NCBI RefSeq assembly: GCF_008017455.1 | Contig: NZ_VRTY01000048.1 | Span: 1 to 45,186 of the forward strand | DNA length: 45,186 bases | Reading direction: 5' to 3' | Source of the DNA: Pontibacter qinzhouensis | GTDB taxonomy: Bacteria; Bacteroidota; Bacteroidia; Cytophagales; Hymenobacteraceae | Part shown: in pieces, positions 1 through 9,067 of the stretch | Layout: each line of letters begins with the position of its first letter | How positions within the stretch are numbered: the stretch's first letter is position 1 | Translations under genes and position numbers: made by a program | The notes under the pieces: model-generated | Told to the model about the DNA's origin: nothing | Seen by the model: the letters and a program-made list of their open reading frames with translations, nothing else | Databases searched by the model: none

Positions 1-174
1 CTTAGGGTCCAGGCCTACTACATACTTAGGTGTAACAGCCGTATCGTCTATAACAATACCTGAAACCTTACCTGTAGTTTTTGCCACCTGCGCAGGCACA
101 TCGTCCAGACTGGCCGCACTAACTTTTACGAGGGCAGCTATATCATCTAATAAAGCAAGAAGTCCGGAAGCCAT
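1..174 (-). CDS. DUF808 (YedI-like) membrane protein, N-terminal fragment
   Basis: This is the first 58 codons of a gene that continues beyond the left edge of the window. The reading frame opens with MASGLLALLDDIAAL, followed by a stretch ending in VVGLDPK. The opening LLALLDDIA and the later IDDTAV pattern match the start of the DUF808/YedI family of inner-membrane proteins of unknown function, as I remember that family. The start codon at 172-174 is the only good one and nothing upstream on the minus strand extends it. The membrane segments of the family lie further downstream and are not visible here. No function can be assigned beyond family membership. Confidence 0.75.
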   Translation of the reverse strand, partial: MASGLLALLDDIAALVKVSAASLDDVPAQVAKTTGKVSGIVIDDTAVTPKYVVGLDPK

Positions 175-478
175 ATTTGTTATCTTAAGTTTATTTGCCT
201 GCTACTGCATAAGAAAAGTACCTTGCCATAACGGCCCCGGCGCTTTAAAGTTCTTTATGCAATACATAGCAAGTAAAGCATAATTTACCGGACTTATACG
301 AATGAAAGAGTATCCGTAGCAAATTTTTCAGTGTAAATAGCTGAATGATGAGTCTTCGTTTTTTTGCACCTGACAGTGTGCCAGAAAGGCTGCATAAACA
401 AGAAATGTAAAGGCAGGATTTATTTCTTACGATGTGAGGCAAACTGACGAAGCAGTTAGTAGTAGCGGTAGAATAACC

Positions 479-512
479 AAAAAAGCTGCCCCGTTTCCAG
501 AGCAGCTTTTTT
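479..512 (-). terminator. Intrinsic terminator downstream of asd
   Basis: An 11-base perfect inverted repeat (AAAAAAGCTGC and GCAGCTTTTTT) surrounds a 12-base loop, giving a T run on both strands. It lies 57 bases past the asd stop codon, so it most likely ends the asd transcript. The rest of the 175-568 gap shows nothing I can support; a 65-codon open frame at 245-442 looks like chance. Confidence 0.8.
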
Positions 513-568
513 GAATTATTAATTTTTGTTGTTCCTTAAAACGGTCAGCAAAAATCTAACATCTGAAA

Positions 569-1558
569 TTAAACGAGTTCGTGCTTGATTAGGTACTCTG
601 CAATTTGCACGGCGTTGGTAGCGGCACCTTTACGCAGGTTGTCAGCCACAATCCACATGTTTACGGTGCGAGGCTGCGTTTCGTCCAGGCGAACTCGGCC
701 AACCAACACTTCGTCTTTGCCATGGGCATCTTTCGGCATCGGGTACTCCAGGTTCTTCACATTGTCAACTACTTTCACGCCATCTGTCTCACCTAGTATG
801 CGGTAGATGTCGTCCAGCGAGAAATCTTTCTCAAACTCTACGTTTACCGACTCCGAGTGGCCGCCCATTACAGGTATGCGCACTGCTGTCGCCGTTACCC
901 GAATAGAGTCGTCGCTCATGATCTTCTTTGTTTCGAGGATCATTTTCATTTCCTCTTTAGTATAGCCATTGTCCTGGAACACATCGATGTGCGGCAGCAC
1001 GTTCAGGTCGATGGTGTACGGGTATGCCATGTCGCCTTCTTTGCCGGCACGCTCGTTCATGAGCTGGTCAACGGCGTTTTTGCCAGTACCTGTTACCGAC
1101 TGGTAAGTGCTCACCACAATACGCTTCATTTTCAGCTCCTGGTGCAGGTTGTTCAGGGCCACCACCATTTGTATGGTAGAGCAGTTCGGGTTGGCAATAA
1201 TTTTATCGTCTTTGGTCAGTTCTTTTGCGTTTATCTCCGGCACTACCAGTTTTTTGGTAGGGTCCATGCGCCAGGCCGAGGAGTTATCTACTACCACGGT
1301 GCCAACTTCTGCAAATTTTGGAGCCCACTCAGTGGAGGTGCTGCCACCGGCAGAGAAAATCGCAATTTGCGGGGCAGCCGCCACCGCGTCCTGCAACCCG
1401 ATAACCTTTATCTGTTTACCCTTAAACGCCATCTGTTTACCAACAGATCTTTCTGAAGCAACTAACAATAATTCATCCACCGGGAAGTTTCTTTCTTCCA
1501 GCACTTTCAAAATTTCGCCGCCAACAAGTCCTGTGGCGCCTACAACTGCTACTTTCAT
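569..1558 (-). CDS. asd: Aspartate-semialdehyde dehydrogenase
   Basis: Reduces aspartyl-4-phosphate to aspartate semialdehyde with NADPH in the cytoplasm, the branch point to lysine/diaminopimelate, threonine and methionine. The 329 residues are the normal family length. Residues 1-13 hold the Rossmann nucleotide-binding turn VGATGLVG. The catalytic cysteine is Cys126 in NPNCSTIQ, and the acid/base histidine is His234 in RIPVMGGHSES. Arg97 in DNSSAWRM fits the phosphate-binding arginine. The start at 1558 places the Rossmann strand right at the N-terminus, as usual. It stands alone, divergent from the lamin-tail gene and followed by a terminator. No clear promoter was found; its upstream region is A/T rich. 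Confidence 0.96.
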   Translation of the reverse strand: MKVAVVGATGLVGGEILKVLEERNFPVDELLLVASERSVGKQMAFKGKQIKVIGLQDAVAAAPQIAIFSAGGSTSTEWAPKFAEVGTVVVDNSSAWRMDPTKKLVVPEINAKELTKDDKIIANPNCSTIQMVVALNNLHQELKMKRIVVSTYQSVTGTGKNAVDQLMNERAGKEGDMAYPYTIDLNVLPHIDVFQDNGYTKEEMKMILETKKIMSDDSIRVTATAVRIPVMGGHSESVNVEFEKDFSLDDIYRILGETDGVKVVDNVKNLEYPMPKDAHGKDEVLVGRVRLDETQPRTVNMWIVADNLRKGAATNAVQIAEYLIKHELV

Positions 1559-1647
1559 GTTTAAAGTTTATAAATAAATAGATAAATGGTTTTTATATGT
1601 TAATGTAATGAACTCCATGTTTACATACGCTGCTAAAGCATAATTTA

Positions 1648-1704
1648 ACCCTTGACTAAATTTCTCTAAAATGGCTTCGGAAGGCCATTTTCATTTAAAT
1701 AATT
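1648..1704 (+). repeat. 58-bp intergenic repeat, copy A
   Basis: First of about 15 copies of a 57-58 bp element. The shared pattern is ACCCTTGR at the left edge, about 18 variable bases, CTTCNGAAGG inside a hairpin, and TTTTCATTTGAATAATT at the right edge. Here the hairpin is AAAATGGC / GCCATTTT around TTCGGAAG and the right edge reads TTTTCATTTAAATAATT. This copy lies between divergent genes (asd and the lamin-tail gene), so it is not at the 3' end of either. The rest of the 1559-1975 gap shows no gene. Confidence 0.85.
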
Positions 1705-1975
1705 CAGAAAACGGGCAACTTTACCTGCTTTCTGCAACAACTAAAACTCACCTGCACCTGCTGTGCTATAAGCTACGGGGAGGCAGTTTAATCCTGCTGT
1801 TTCTACAGCTCTAACTGCTGCGGAGCGTTGTTAGCTGCCATACCAAAATTAAACCAACTCCCGTAAAAGTCCCAAAGCATACAGCCTTTTCTTTTATAGC
1901 TGGCTTAGGCGCGCCTGTTCGCTACACGAGCAGGCGGGGTTGCAAAGTAAATAAGTTTTCATCACAATTCTACAC

Positions 1976-4561
1976 ATGAAACAAACTTTACTCATTCTCT
2001 TACTGCTATTTCCGTATTTTTTGAATGCTCAACTTCAGGAAAATTTCGCTGACGGCAATTTCACCCAAAGCCCCACCTGGTCTGGCAACACCGAAAGCTT
2101 TGTGGTAAACACATCGGGGCAGCTGCAAAGCAATGGCCCCGCAGTTACAGGCAGCACACTGGTGCTCACCACCCCGCTGCAGGCTGTTACCGGCACCGTA
2201 TGGGAATTCTGGGCGAACCTGCGGCTGGCCACCTCCTCGGGCAACTACGCCGATATTTTCCTGATCTCCGACTCCGATGACCTGAACGGCAACAACAGCG
2301 GCTATTTTGTACGTATAGGCGGCACCCCCGATGAGGTGAGCCTTTTCCGGAAAGACCGTGGCGGCAACCCGGTATATGTGATAAACGGGCAGGATGGTAC
2401 CATTGGCAGCAGTACCAACAATGTGGTGCGGGTGCGGGTAACGCGCAGCATCAGCCAGGAGTGGCACCTGGAAATTGACCTGACGGGGCAAGGACAGAGT
2501 TACCAAAGCCAGGGCACCGCCACCGATGCCACCTACACCCGCTCCGGTTACTTCGGTATTTTGCTCCGCTACTCCTCTGCCAACAGCCGCAATTTCTATT
2601 TCGATGATTTTAATGTAACTGATACTACTCCACCTGCCTTAGTTGCTGCTCAAACACTAAGTCCGCAGCAATTGGAATTGCGCTTTAACGAACCGCTGGC
2701 CCAACAGCAAGCTACCAATACCGCCAATTACACCCTAAATGGTAACTTACAGCCCACAACAGCCACCCTTACCGAGGCAGGCACCGTGCAGCTGCAGTTT
2801 AGCCAGGCGTTCAGCTCCGGCACCAACATCATCAGCATAACCAACCTCTCCGACCTCTACGGCAACACCCTGGCAGAGCCGGTGCAGAGCAGCTTTTCTT
2901 TTGTGCTGCCTGCGGTGCTGCCCGGTTACAACGAATTGCTGATTACCGAGATTATGGCCCGTGAAACACCTGCCGTAGGCTTGCCTGCACAAGAATACAT
3001 TGAGCTCTTTAACCCCACCAACCGGGTGCTAACACTGCAGGGAATCCGTTATTCTGATGCTACCTCTACCACTATCCTACCCAATGTGCAGCTGCAGCCC
3101 GGAGAGTATGCGGTGGTGGTGCCGAATAACCAGGTGCAGAACTTCACACAGTTTGGCCGCGCCATTGGCATCAGCAACTTTCCGAGCCTGAACAACACCG
3201 GCGAACTGCTGCAGCTCCGCCAGCCAAACGGGCGGCTTATTTTTGCTGTGAACTACAACGACACCTGGTACAAAGACAACACCAAGCGCAACGGTGGCTG
3301 GAGCCTGGAGATGATAGACGTCAGCAACCCCTGCACCGGTTTCGAGAACTGGACAGCCGCTGCAGATCCTCGTGGTGGCACACCGGCTCAACCCAATTCT
3401 GTGGCTACCTCTAACCCCGATACCACGCCGCCCCAACTTTTAGATGTAACAGCCACTGCACCCGACCGGCTGCTCCTGCGGTTTAACGAGCGGCTCGATA
3501 GTGCGCAGGTCGCAACACCTGTACGCTATAACCTTAGCCCGGCTGTGGCTGTAAGTAGCGTACAGGTACAGGGGCCACTGTTTACGGAGGTGGTGCTGCA
3601 ACTGGCAAACCCGCTACAGGAGCTGCAACAGTACACCCTGTCGGCTACGGGTATAGTAGACTGTGCCGGCAACCTGAATAGCCAGCCTATACGAGCTACC
3701 TTTGCCTTGCCCTCCGCTCCTGCCCCAGGCGATGTGGTGATAAATGAAGTGCTGTTTAATCCGCGCACAGGCGGCGTAGACTTTGTAGAGCTGGTGAACC
3801 GCAGCAGCAAATACCTGAACCTGCAGAACTGGCAGCTCGCCAACATCAGCAACGACAGTGTAGCTAATCACCGCACCATTACCGCCACCAGCTATGTGCT
3901 GGCACCGGGGCAGTACGTGGTGCTCACATCCAACCCCGAAAACATTAAAATGAACTATCCGGCTGGCCGCGAAGAAACATTTCTGCGCATGACGAGCCTG
4001 CCGGCTTACCCCGATGCTGCCGGTACGGTGGTAGTGCTGCAGCCAAACGCCCGCATTGCCGATCGCTTCGACTACAACCAGAACATGCACTTCGGGCTGC
4101 TTGACGACCTGAATGGGGTATCGCTGGAGCGGATACGGCTGGAGGGGCCAACCACTGGCAGTAATTTTCATTCGGCTGCCAGTGCCGCAGGCTATGCCAC
4201 GCCTGGCTACCTGAACTCGCAGGCACAGGAGCAGCAGGTGGTCGCCAACATTTTCAGCGTAGAGCCGAAGGTATTTACACCCGATGGCGACGGCCTCCAC
4301 GACTTTACCACCCTGAACTACAGCACCGATAGAACAGGGTTTATGGCCAATATTACGGTTTTTGATGAGCGCGGGCGGGAGATCAGGAAACTGGTGCGGA
4401 ATGAGCTATTGGCCACTAACGGCTTTTTCCGCTGGGATGGCCTGCGAGAAGACGGCACCAAGGCGGCTATCGGCTACTATCTTTTCTACATAGAGCTCTT
4501 CGACCTGGATGGCCGCAAAAGTGTGCACAAGGAGAAGGTGGTGGTAGGGGGCGTATTCTGA
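1976..4561 (+). CDS. Secreted lamin-tail-domain protein with C-terminal FlgD-like domain
   Basis: An 861-residue exported protein of unknown substrate. Residues 1-18 are a signal peptide ending LNA. Residues 20-215 look like a beta-sandwich (many Gly, Asn and aromatic strands, ending FYFDDFNVTD). Residues 216-310 and 480-577 are two Ig-like domains, each beginning TTPP and carrying LRFNE. Two lamin-tail domains follow them: about 320-475 (LLITEIMARE, EYIELFNPTN) and 583-740 (VVINEVLFNP, FVELVNRSS). Residues 757-861 (VFTPDGDGLHDF, then GYYLFYIEL) resemble the FlgD-type Ig fold often found at the C-terminus of Bacteroidota surface proteins. Such a tail may serve in T9SS export or cell-surface anchoring, which is inference. 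The gene is convergent with recO, 21 bases apart, with no obvious terminator between them. Confidence 0.85.
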   Translation: MKQTLLILLLLFPYFLNAQLQENFADGNFTQSPTWSGNTESFVVNTSGQLQSNGPAVTGSTLVLTTPLQAVTGTVWEFWANLRLATSSGNYADIFLISDSDDLNGNNSGYFVRIGGTPDEVSLFRKDRGGNPVYVINGQDGTIGSSTNNVVRVRVTRSISQEWHLEIDLTGQGQSYQSQGTATDATYTRSGYFGILLRYSSANSRNFYFDDFNVTDTTPPALVAAQTLSPQQLELRFNEPLAQQQATNTANYTLNGNLQPTTATLTEAGTVQLQFSQAFSSGTNIISITNLSDLYGNTLAEPVQSSFSFVLPAVLPGYNELLITEIMARETPAVGLPAQEYIELFNPTNRVLTLQGIRYSDATSTTILPNVQLQPGEYAVVVPNNQVQNFTQFGRAIGISNFPSLNNTGELLQLRQPNGRLIFAVNYNDTWYKDNTKRNGGWSLEMIDVSNPCTGFENWTAAADPRGGTPAQPNSVATSNPDTTPPQLLDVTATAPDRLLLRFNERLDSAQVATPVRYNLSPAVAVSSVQVQGPLFTEVVLQLANPLQELQQYTLSATGIVDCAGNLNSQPIRATFALPSAPAPGDVVINEVLFNPRTGGVDFVELVNRSSKYLNLQNWQLANISNDSVANHRTITATSYVLAPGQYVVLTSNPENIKMNYPAGREETFLRMTSLPAYPDAAGTVVVLQPNARIADRFDYNQNMHFGLLDDLNGVSLERIRLEGPTTGSNFHSAASAAGYATPGYLNSQAQEQQVVANIFSVEPKVFTPDGDGLHDFTTLNYSTDRTGFMANITVFDERGREIRKLVRNELLATNGFFRWDGLREDGTKAAIGYYLFYIELFDLDGRKSVHKEKVVVGGVF

Positions 4562-4582
4562 GAAGGTGGAAGATGGCGGCAC

Positions 4583-5296
4583 TTATTCCGAAAGCACTTC
4601 GGAGAGTACAGCCAGCGACTTGATCTCGCCCAGTTTTTCTACATGCAGCTGGTAGTACCGGATAAGTATGGCCAGCAGTTCCCGCCTTACTTTACCATTT
4701 GGTATGCCCGCCTGCCCTGGCGTTTGCAGCAGTTGGTCGAAGTAAGCTTCGTAAACCTGCAACGACAGTACCGTAGGCACAGCAGTAACGACCGCGGAGG
4801 GAGCCGAAAACGCCACCTGCTCAATTATTTCGGTGCCTGAACTTGGCCCAAAACCCAGGTGGTGACTTAACTGCAGCAGAAAAACCAGGTGAAAATTCTC
4901 AAAACCTGTCTCCAGCTCATCGAAGTGAATAATGGATTGGTACAGAAAAGCGAACAGCGATGGGTTCTCCTCCTCCTCTTTCACCGTGCGCGAAACCATC
5001 TCCGACAGGAAAAGCAGAATACTACTCTTCCGGATATCGAAGGGGATACTGCTGAAGGGGTAAGCTGACCGATACTCCGAAATACGGGTAATACCACCCC
5101 GCTGCGATGTGTACACTACCATTTCAAGCAAGGTAAATGCCTGGAAGAGGGCAATGCGGGAGCCGCTGTTCTTTTTCCGTACACTGTTTACGATGTAAGA
5201 TTGCACCCCCAACTGCTCTGTGTATATTTTGGCGATAATGGAGGACTCCCGAAACCGGATATAATTCAGGACAATACCTCTTGTTTTAACCAGCAT
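4583..5296 (-). CDS. recO: DNA repair protein RecO
   Basis: Recombination mediator that, with RecR, loads RecA onto SSB-coated single-stranded DNA in the RecF pathway. The 237 residues begin MLVKTRGIVLNYIRFRESS, the typical first strands of the N-terminal OB fold (about 1-80); the rest is the helical C-terminal domain (KVRRELLAILIRYYQLHVE). The zinc-finger cysteines present in some RecO proteins are absent. The start codon immediately follows the stop codon of porZ (TAG at 5297-5299), so the two genes are translated from one message and may be coupled. Confidence 0.92.
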   Translation of the reverse strand: MLVKTRGIVLNYIRFRESSIIAKIYTEQLGVQSYIVNSVRKKNSGSRIALFQAFTLLEMVVYTSQRGGITRISEYRSAYPFSSIPFDIRKSSILLFLSEMVSRTVKEEEENPSLFAFLYQSIIHFDELETGFENFHLVFLLQLSHHLGFGPSSGTEIIEQVAFSAPSAVVTAVPTVLSLQVYEAYFDQLLQTPGQAGIPNGKVRRELLAILIRYYQLHVEKLGEIKSLAVLSEVLSE

Positions 5297-7657
5297 CTAT
5301 TCCAGTACAGCTATTTTACTTATACATGCTTGTGTGCCATCACGATCTGAGCTCATAACCAGGTATACACCCGCCTTTACCCGCTTGCCATTGTAGCTAC
5401 GGCCATCCCAGGTAACGGTGCCACCAGTAGCCTGGGTTTTGTATACCAGAAAGCCTGCCACATCGGTTATGCGCACGCTGGCATTGTTCGGCAGGCCACT
5501 TATGCCAATAAGCCCGCTAAAGTTGCGCTCTACCGGGTTCGGGAACACCGTGGCACAATCTGGGGAGCCTTCGGTAATGGTAGCGCCTGCACGGTAAGAA
5601 GCCATGCCAGCGTCTGTTGCCACAAACACCTCGCCCGTACGATGCTCCACCGCCACCGAAAGCACTTTGTTTGATGGCAACGGACTATTTTCCGAAGTAA
5701 AATGATGAATAGACTCTGTACCGTCGGGGCTGAAAAGCCAGAGGCCGTTGTCGGTTGCCATCCATTTACGGTTGGCACCATCTACGGCAATAGAACGTAC
5801 AGTTTGTCCATCTAGCAGAGGTCTGCGGTTAATAATGGGTATATAGGCATCAAAAGTCTGGTTTGAGAAGATGGTTCGGGGATCAGTATTATAAAAAACG
5901 CCTACTCCGGCAGCAGTTCCTATCCAGATAGCACCATCCTGGTCTTTTGCCATGGAGTAAATAAAACCGTCGGGCAGGCCACCTGCACCTGATCCGCTTG
6001 AAACGTGCCTTCTTTCTTTTGTTTCGCTATTAAACACGTAAAGGCCCGTCTGGTTAAAAACCCTTCTGCTGATCGAAAGCCACTTGTTTCCGTAATCGTC
6101 CAGCAGCAGCAGGTCGAACCTCGAGGCATCGGGTACGCCAGGCATATTGAAAGCTTCCCAGCGTCCGTCGGAGTGCAGCGCGTGCAGGCTGGGCTGGCCC
6201 GGCTGGTGGTTCCGGTTAGTTACCCAGACCACTCCCTCCCGATCCACAGCCAGGTCTGTTACACGTATATATAACGTTTTGTCGTCGGGGTTATTGGCGC
6301 TAACCAATGTACTGTTATATCCATTATAGAGTACTGATTTATTCAGACCATTCCACTCAACTAAACCGTTTCCGAAGCTACCAAAGTACATTTTATCTGT
6401 AACAGGGTTGTAGGCAGCAGCTACCAGGTCTTTGCCACCAGGAAAAACAGCAGGATCGGGGTAAAGGTGAACGTTGTAGTTGTTCCATTCGCCGTTACGG
6501 TATTCATAAAACCCATCATACAGCTCGCTCTGCAGATACGACTCACTGTAGCCACCACTCAGCCCATACACCGCGCCATTGGCAGCATACACTTTAAAGC
6601 TATTGCTCGAGTAAGGGCCGTTGGGCACAAAAGAAACAGGATCTGCGCCAGACACGGCCGCTCTAACCAAACCATTGGCGGCATCTGCCACCCACAACAT
6701 ATTATCTGCTCCTACCAGCGCCTCGCGTGGCTGCCGGTATTTCTGGTTTGTGAGTACCGAAGCTTGCCCTGCATTGTTCAGCAACAGAATGCCAGCATCA
6801 GCCGAGGCTATAAAATATCCTGCTGTGGCTCTCAGGCTCCGCAGACCATGCAGCACTGGCAGTTGCAGGGGCGCCCAGGCGTTGCCGCCCCACCTGAACA
6901 AACCGTTCATGGGGGTTCCGGCAATAAGGCTACCGTTAAAGACTTGCAGGGTGTTGGTTATGCCTGCCCAGGCAAGGCCTGTATTGCGGTTTTGCCAGTT
7001 ATTAAAATCCTGCAGGTTGGTACCGCTCAATCTGGCTGCCCGCACACCTATATTCGACGAAATAAAAATGCTGTCCTGATGGATGGCAACGGCATTTACG
7101 TTAAACACCTCACCAGAAGGACCCAGGTTACTGTAAGTGTCCCTGATTTCGTGTTTAACCAGGTCTAGCACCACTACTCCGAAACTGCACGAGAGGTACG
7201 CTAGTTTTTTATGGATAAGAATGTGCCGTATGGCTTTTTCGCCGGTTATGGTTTTCCTGAAAATATCGTTGATGTTGATGATCTGGTTGCCACGCAGCAG
7301 GTCGATGTTGGTATTGGCGTAAGCAATTACCAGCGTTTCTGTTTCAGGGTCGTAGCGAAGAGAGCTGATACGCTGTTCGCGCAGGCCATCTACCTTGGAG
7401 AGGGTCTGGATGGCATCGTATTCTTTATCGTAGAAGAAAAGGCCGCTCTGGGTCGCACAGTACACCTTGTCGGGAGTTTCGGCTACAGCCCGGCCCTGCT
7501 GGTAAGGCACATGCAGTTGCCAGCCTCCAATGGCTAGCTTGCTTTGCCCATACACCTGACCAGTCCCTGCCACTACAAGGCTTAGGAGTAACAATGCCTG
7601 TAAGGCATAATGCTTCAATATTCCTGCTGCTGCTATGCTCTGTAATGGTTTCTTCAT
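5297..7657 (-). CDS. porZ: PorZ-like T9SS surface protein (beta-propellers plus C-terminal domain)
   Basis: In Porphyromonas, PorZ works with the PorU sortase complex at the cell surface and is needed to attach anionic lipopolysaccharide to T9SS cargo. This protein has 786 residues, close to the family length as I recall it. It has a signal peptide (to about residue 37, ending VYGQ), then two beta-propeller regions with repeated blades such as ATQSGLFFYDKEYDAIQTL, VWVTNRN, GAIWIGTAAGVGVF and KWMATDNGLWLF. The last ~85 residues (VFPNPVERNFSGLIGISGL, then GVYLV) form a T9SS-type C-terminal domain. It directly precedes recO with no spacing. An alternative name would be two-component-type propeller protein, but there is no kinase or DNA-binding part. 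No clear promoter was found in 7658-7892. Confidence 0.82.
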   Translation of the reverse strand: MKKPLQSIAAAGILKHYALQALLLLSLVVAGTGQVYGQSKLAIGGWQLHVPYQQGRAVAETPDKVYCATQSGLFFYDKEYDAIQTLSKVDGLREQRISSLRYDPETETLVIAYANTNIDLLRGNQIININDIFRKTITGEKAIRHILIHKKLAYLSCSFGVVVLDLVKHEIRDTYSNLGPSGEVFNVNAVAIHQDSIFISSNIGVRAARLSGTNLQDFNNWQNRNTGLAWAGITNTLQVFNGSLIAGTPMNGLFRWGGNAWAPLQLPVLHGLRSLRATAGYFIASADAGILLLNNAGQASVLTNQKYRQPREALVGADNMLWVADAANGLVRAAVSGADPVSFVPNGPYSSNSFKVYAANGAVYGLSGGYSESYLQSELYDGFYEYRNGEWNNYNVHLYPDPAVFPGGKDLVAAAYNPVTDKMYFGSFGNGLVEWNGLNKSVLYNGYNSTLVSANNPDDKTLYIRVTDLAVDREGVVWVTNRNHQPGQPSLHALHSDGRWEAFNMPGVPDASRFDLLLLDDYGNKWLSISRRVFNQTGLYVFNSETKERRHVSSGSGAGGLPDGFIYSMAKDQDGAIWIGTAAGVGVFYNTDPRTIFSNQTFDAYIPIINRRPLLDGQTVRSIAVDGANRKWMATDNGLWLFSPDGTESIHHFTSENSPLPSNKVLSVAVEHRTGEVFVATDAGMASYRAGATITEGSPDCATVFPNPVERNFSGLIGISGLPNNASVRITDVAGFLVYKTQATGGTVTWDGRSYNGKRVKAGVYLVMSSDRDGTQACISKIAVLE

Positions 7658-7844
7658 CTTGTATACTAAAGGCTTGTAGTGAGCCGAAATCGTTTAAGAC
7701 TTGTTGCCGGCAAGGTATTGTAAAGAGAACAAATTTGCCTCCTTTCGGTTCATGAGCCAGATTGGTTGGTCAAATTTTCTTTAGGCAACTGAATAGCCTT
7801 TAACTTAGATCCTCGTAAATAACAGAAAATTTAAGAGAATATTA

Positions 7845-7902
7845 CTTACGCTGCAGCAGTATTAGCACTTGTTGGGGTATGGCCAACAGGCGCTAGCGTA
7901 AG
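7845..7902 (-). other. Inverted repeat overlapping the end of tdk
   Basis: CTTACGCT at 7845-7852 is repeated inverted as AGCGTAAG at 7895-7902, with an inner GTTGG/CCAAC pair. It covers the tdk stop codon and could fold at the 3' end of the tdk message. There is no T run, so I do not call it an intrinsic terminator. Confidence 0.35.
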
Positions 7903-8486
7903 GCTTTTCTACCTTCCAGAAAGCAGTGCCGGCAACGCGCCTCATACGACTCTGTTTCGCCGAGCAGCACCTGTTGCTCTGAAAGGGCATTGCGAAACGA
8001 ATAAGTAGCAATATCGCCACACTGCACACAGATGGCGTGCACTTTGGTAACGTACTCTGCCACCGCCATCAGGTCGGGCATGGGGCCAAAAGGTTTGCCC
8101 AGGTAGTCCATGTCGAGGCCCGCTGCTATTACCCGCACACCACTGTTGGCCAGCTTTACGCATACTTCGGCCAGACCATTATCGAAAAACTGGGCTTCGT
8201 CTATGCCTACTACATCGCAGCTGCCGCCCAGCAGCAGCATATCCTGAGCAAAATCGATGGGTGTGGAGCGGATGGCATTGGCATTATGCGACACCACATC
8301 TATGTCGTGGTAGCGTTTGTCTATGGCAGGCTTAAAAATTTCGACTTTCTGCTTGGCAATAGTGGCCCTATTGAGCCTGCGAATCAGTTCTTCTGTTTTG
8401 CCAGAAAACATCGAGCCGCAGATGACCTCTACCCACCCCCTCCTGTTTGCGTGGTTTCCGTTGCCAACGCGCGGTTCTATAAACAT
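7893..8486 (-). CDS. tdk: Thymidine kinase (type II)
   Basis: Phosphorylates thymidine to dTMP with ATP in the salvage pathway. The 197 residues are normal for the bacterial type II enzyme. Residues 24-31 are the P-loop GSMFSGKT, and 96-99 the DEAQ motif with the catalytic base Glu97. A zinc site is formed by Cys153, Cys156 (CVQC), Cys185 and Cys188 (CRHC). The lasso region around [10 protein letters not shown] is present. The start at 8486 is preceded on the minus strand by the A/T-rich tail of repeat copy B, which runs right up to the start codon. The ferredoxin gene lies upstream on the same strand, but the repeat in between suggests separate transcription. Confidence 0.95.
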   Translation of the reverse strand: MFIEPRVGNGNHANRRGWVEVICGSMFSGKTEELIRRLNRATIAKQKVEIFKPAIDKRYHDIDVVSHNANAIRSTPIDFAQDMLLLGGSCDVVGIDEAQFFDNGLAEVCVKLANSGVRVIAAGLDMDYLGKPFGPMPDLMAVAEYVTKVHAICVQCGDIATYSFRNALSEQQVLLGETESYEARCRHCFLEGRKALR

Positions 8487-8618
8487 TTATTTAAAAGATT
8501 TTTATTAGTTATGAGTTCAAAGTTGATCAATTCACTCACTCGTTCACTCATTCAAAACTTCTCCAAAACAACCATTAAACAATTTAACAATCAGCAACAA
8601 GCAAACAATCAACGCTCA
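8487..8618 (-). repeat. Word-repeat tail of copy B, running to the tdk start
   Basis: Read on the minus strand, this holds recurring words TGATTGTTAAATTG, GAATGAGTGAACGAGTGAG and AACTCATAACTAATAAAA, which also appear in other tails of this window (for example 13619-13761, 21490-21637, 31720-31858). It forms the leader of tdk. Confidence 0.65.
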
Positions 8619-8674
8619 AATTATTCGAATGAAAACAGCCTTCCAAAGGATTTTCGCCTGTTTTTAGTCAAGGC
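8619..8674 (-). repeat. 58-bp intergenic repeat, copy B
   Basis: Minus-strand copy: the CCTTGA edge is at 8674, the core reads CTTTGGAAGG, and the right edge TTTTCATTCGAATAATT ends at 8619. It lies 11 bases past the ferredoxin stop codon and in the sense of that gene, so here it could serve as its terminator. Confidence 0.85.
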
Positions 8675-8685
8675 TTGCCTATGCT

Positions 8686-9024
8686 TTAAGGGCGGCTATC
8701 ATCTGTTTCGACGTAGTGCAGGTGAGGCAGCATGGTTTGTTGCGGCACCCGGCCGGCAGCATCGCCATGCAAGGTAGCCTGGCATAACAGGCGCTCGTTT
8801 TCCTTTAACCGCCCATTATCGCGGTAGCGCATTTCGTTTATGGTTAATGGCCCGAAGTTCTCCAGTCCCGCAGTTACGATCAGGCGGCAGGTGGTGCAAC
8901 GGCCTTTGGTTCCGCAGGCATGCATCCAGTCGAGACCTGCTGCCTGTAAGGCCTGGAAAACACTATGCCCGATGGGCACTTCTACCTGCCTGAACGCCAG
9001 GTTTAGCACGATCAAGTTTGGCAT
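8686..9024 (-). CDS. 2Fe-2S ferredoxin-like protein
   Basis: A 112-residue electron carrier of the beta-grasp ferredoxin fold. The cluster ligands are Cys37, Cys43 and Cys46 (CGTKGRCTTC) plus Cys81 (LLCQATL), the C-x5-C-x2-C...C spacing of adrenodoxin/Isc-type ferredoxins. I chose the start at 9024 (MPNLIVLNL) because it begins exactly at the first beta strand; an open frame extends 18 codons further upstream to 9078, but that part has no family match and runs into the promoter and start of the divergent gene. The C-terminal ~25 residues are longer than the basic fold. Partner enzymes are not evident nearby. Confidence 0.85.
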   Translation of the reverse strand: MPNLIVLNLAFRQVEVPIGHSVFQALQAAGLDWMHACGTKGRCTTCRLIVTAGLENFGPLTINEMRYRDNGRLKENERLLCQATLHGDAAGRVPQQTMLPHLHYVETDDSRP

Positions 9025-9032
9025 ATTATTTC

Positions 9033-9040
9033 TATCTTTA
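9033..9040 (+). promoter_or_regulatory. Candidate -7 element for the 9068 gene
   Basis: TATCTTTA matches the Bacteroidota -7 word TAnnTTTG at seven of eight positions, 27 bases before the ATG at 9068. No good -33 TTTG at the right distance. Confidence 0.45.
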
Positions 9041-9067
9041 CAGTTTACAGCAGAACGTAAACCTAAA

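Noticed and set aside
245..442. 65-codon minus-strand frame between DUF808 and asd
   Set aside because: Cys/Leu-rich, no initiation context, no recognisable pattern, in a low-coding region.
3614..4300. Minus-strand frame of 228 codons
   Set aside because: Antisense to the lamin-tail gene, Cys/His/Val-rich without structure; a shadow.
8840..9067. N-terminal extension of the 9068 protein
   Set aside because: It is antisense to the ferredoxin gene and has no sensible domain; the -7 element lies within it.
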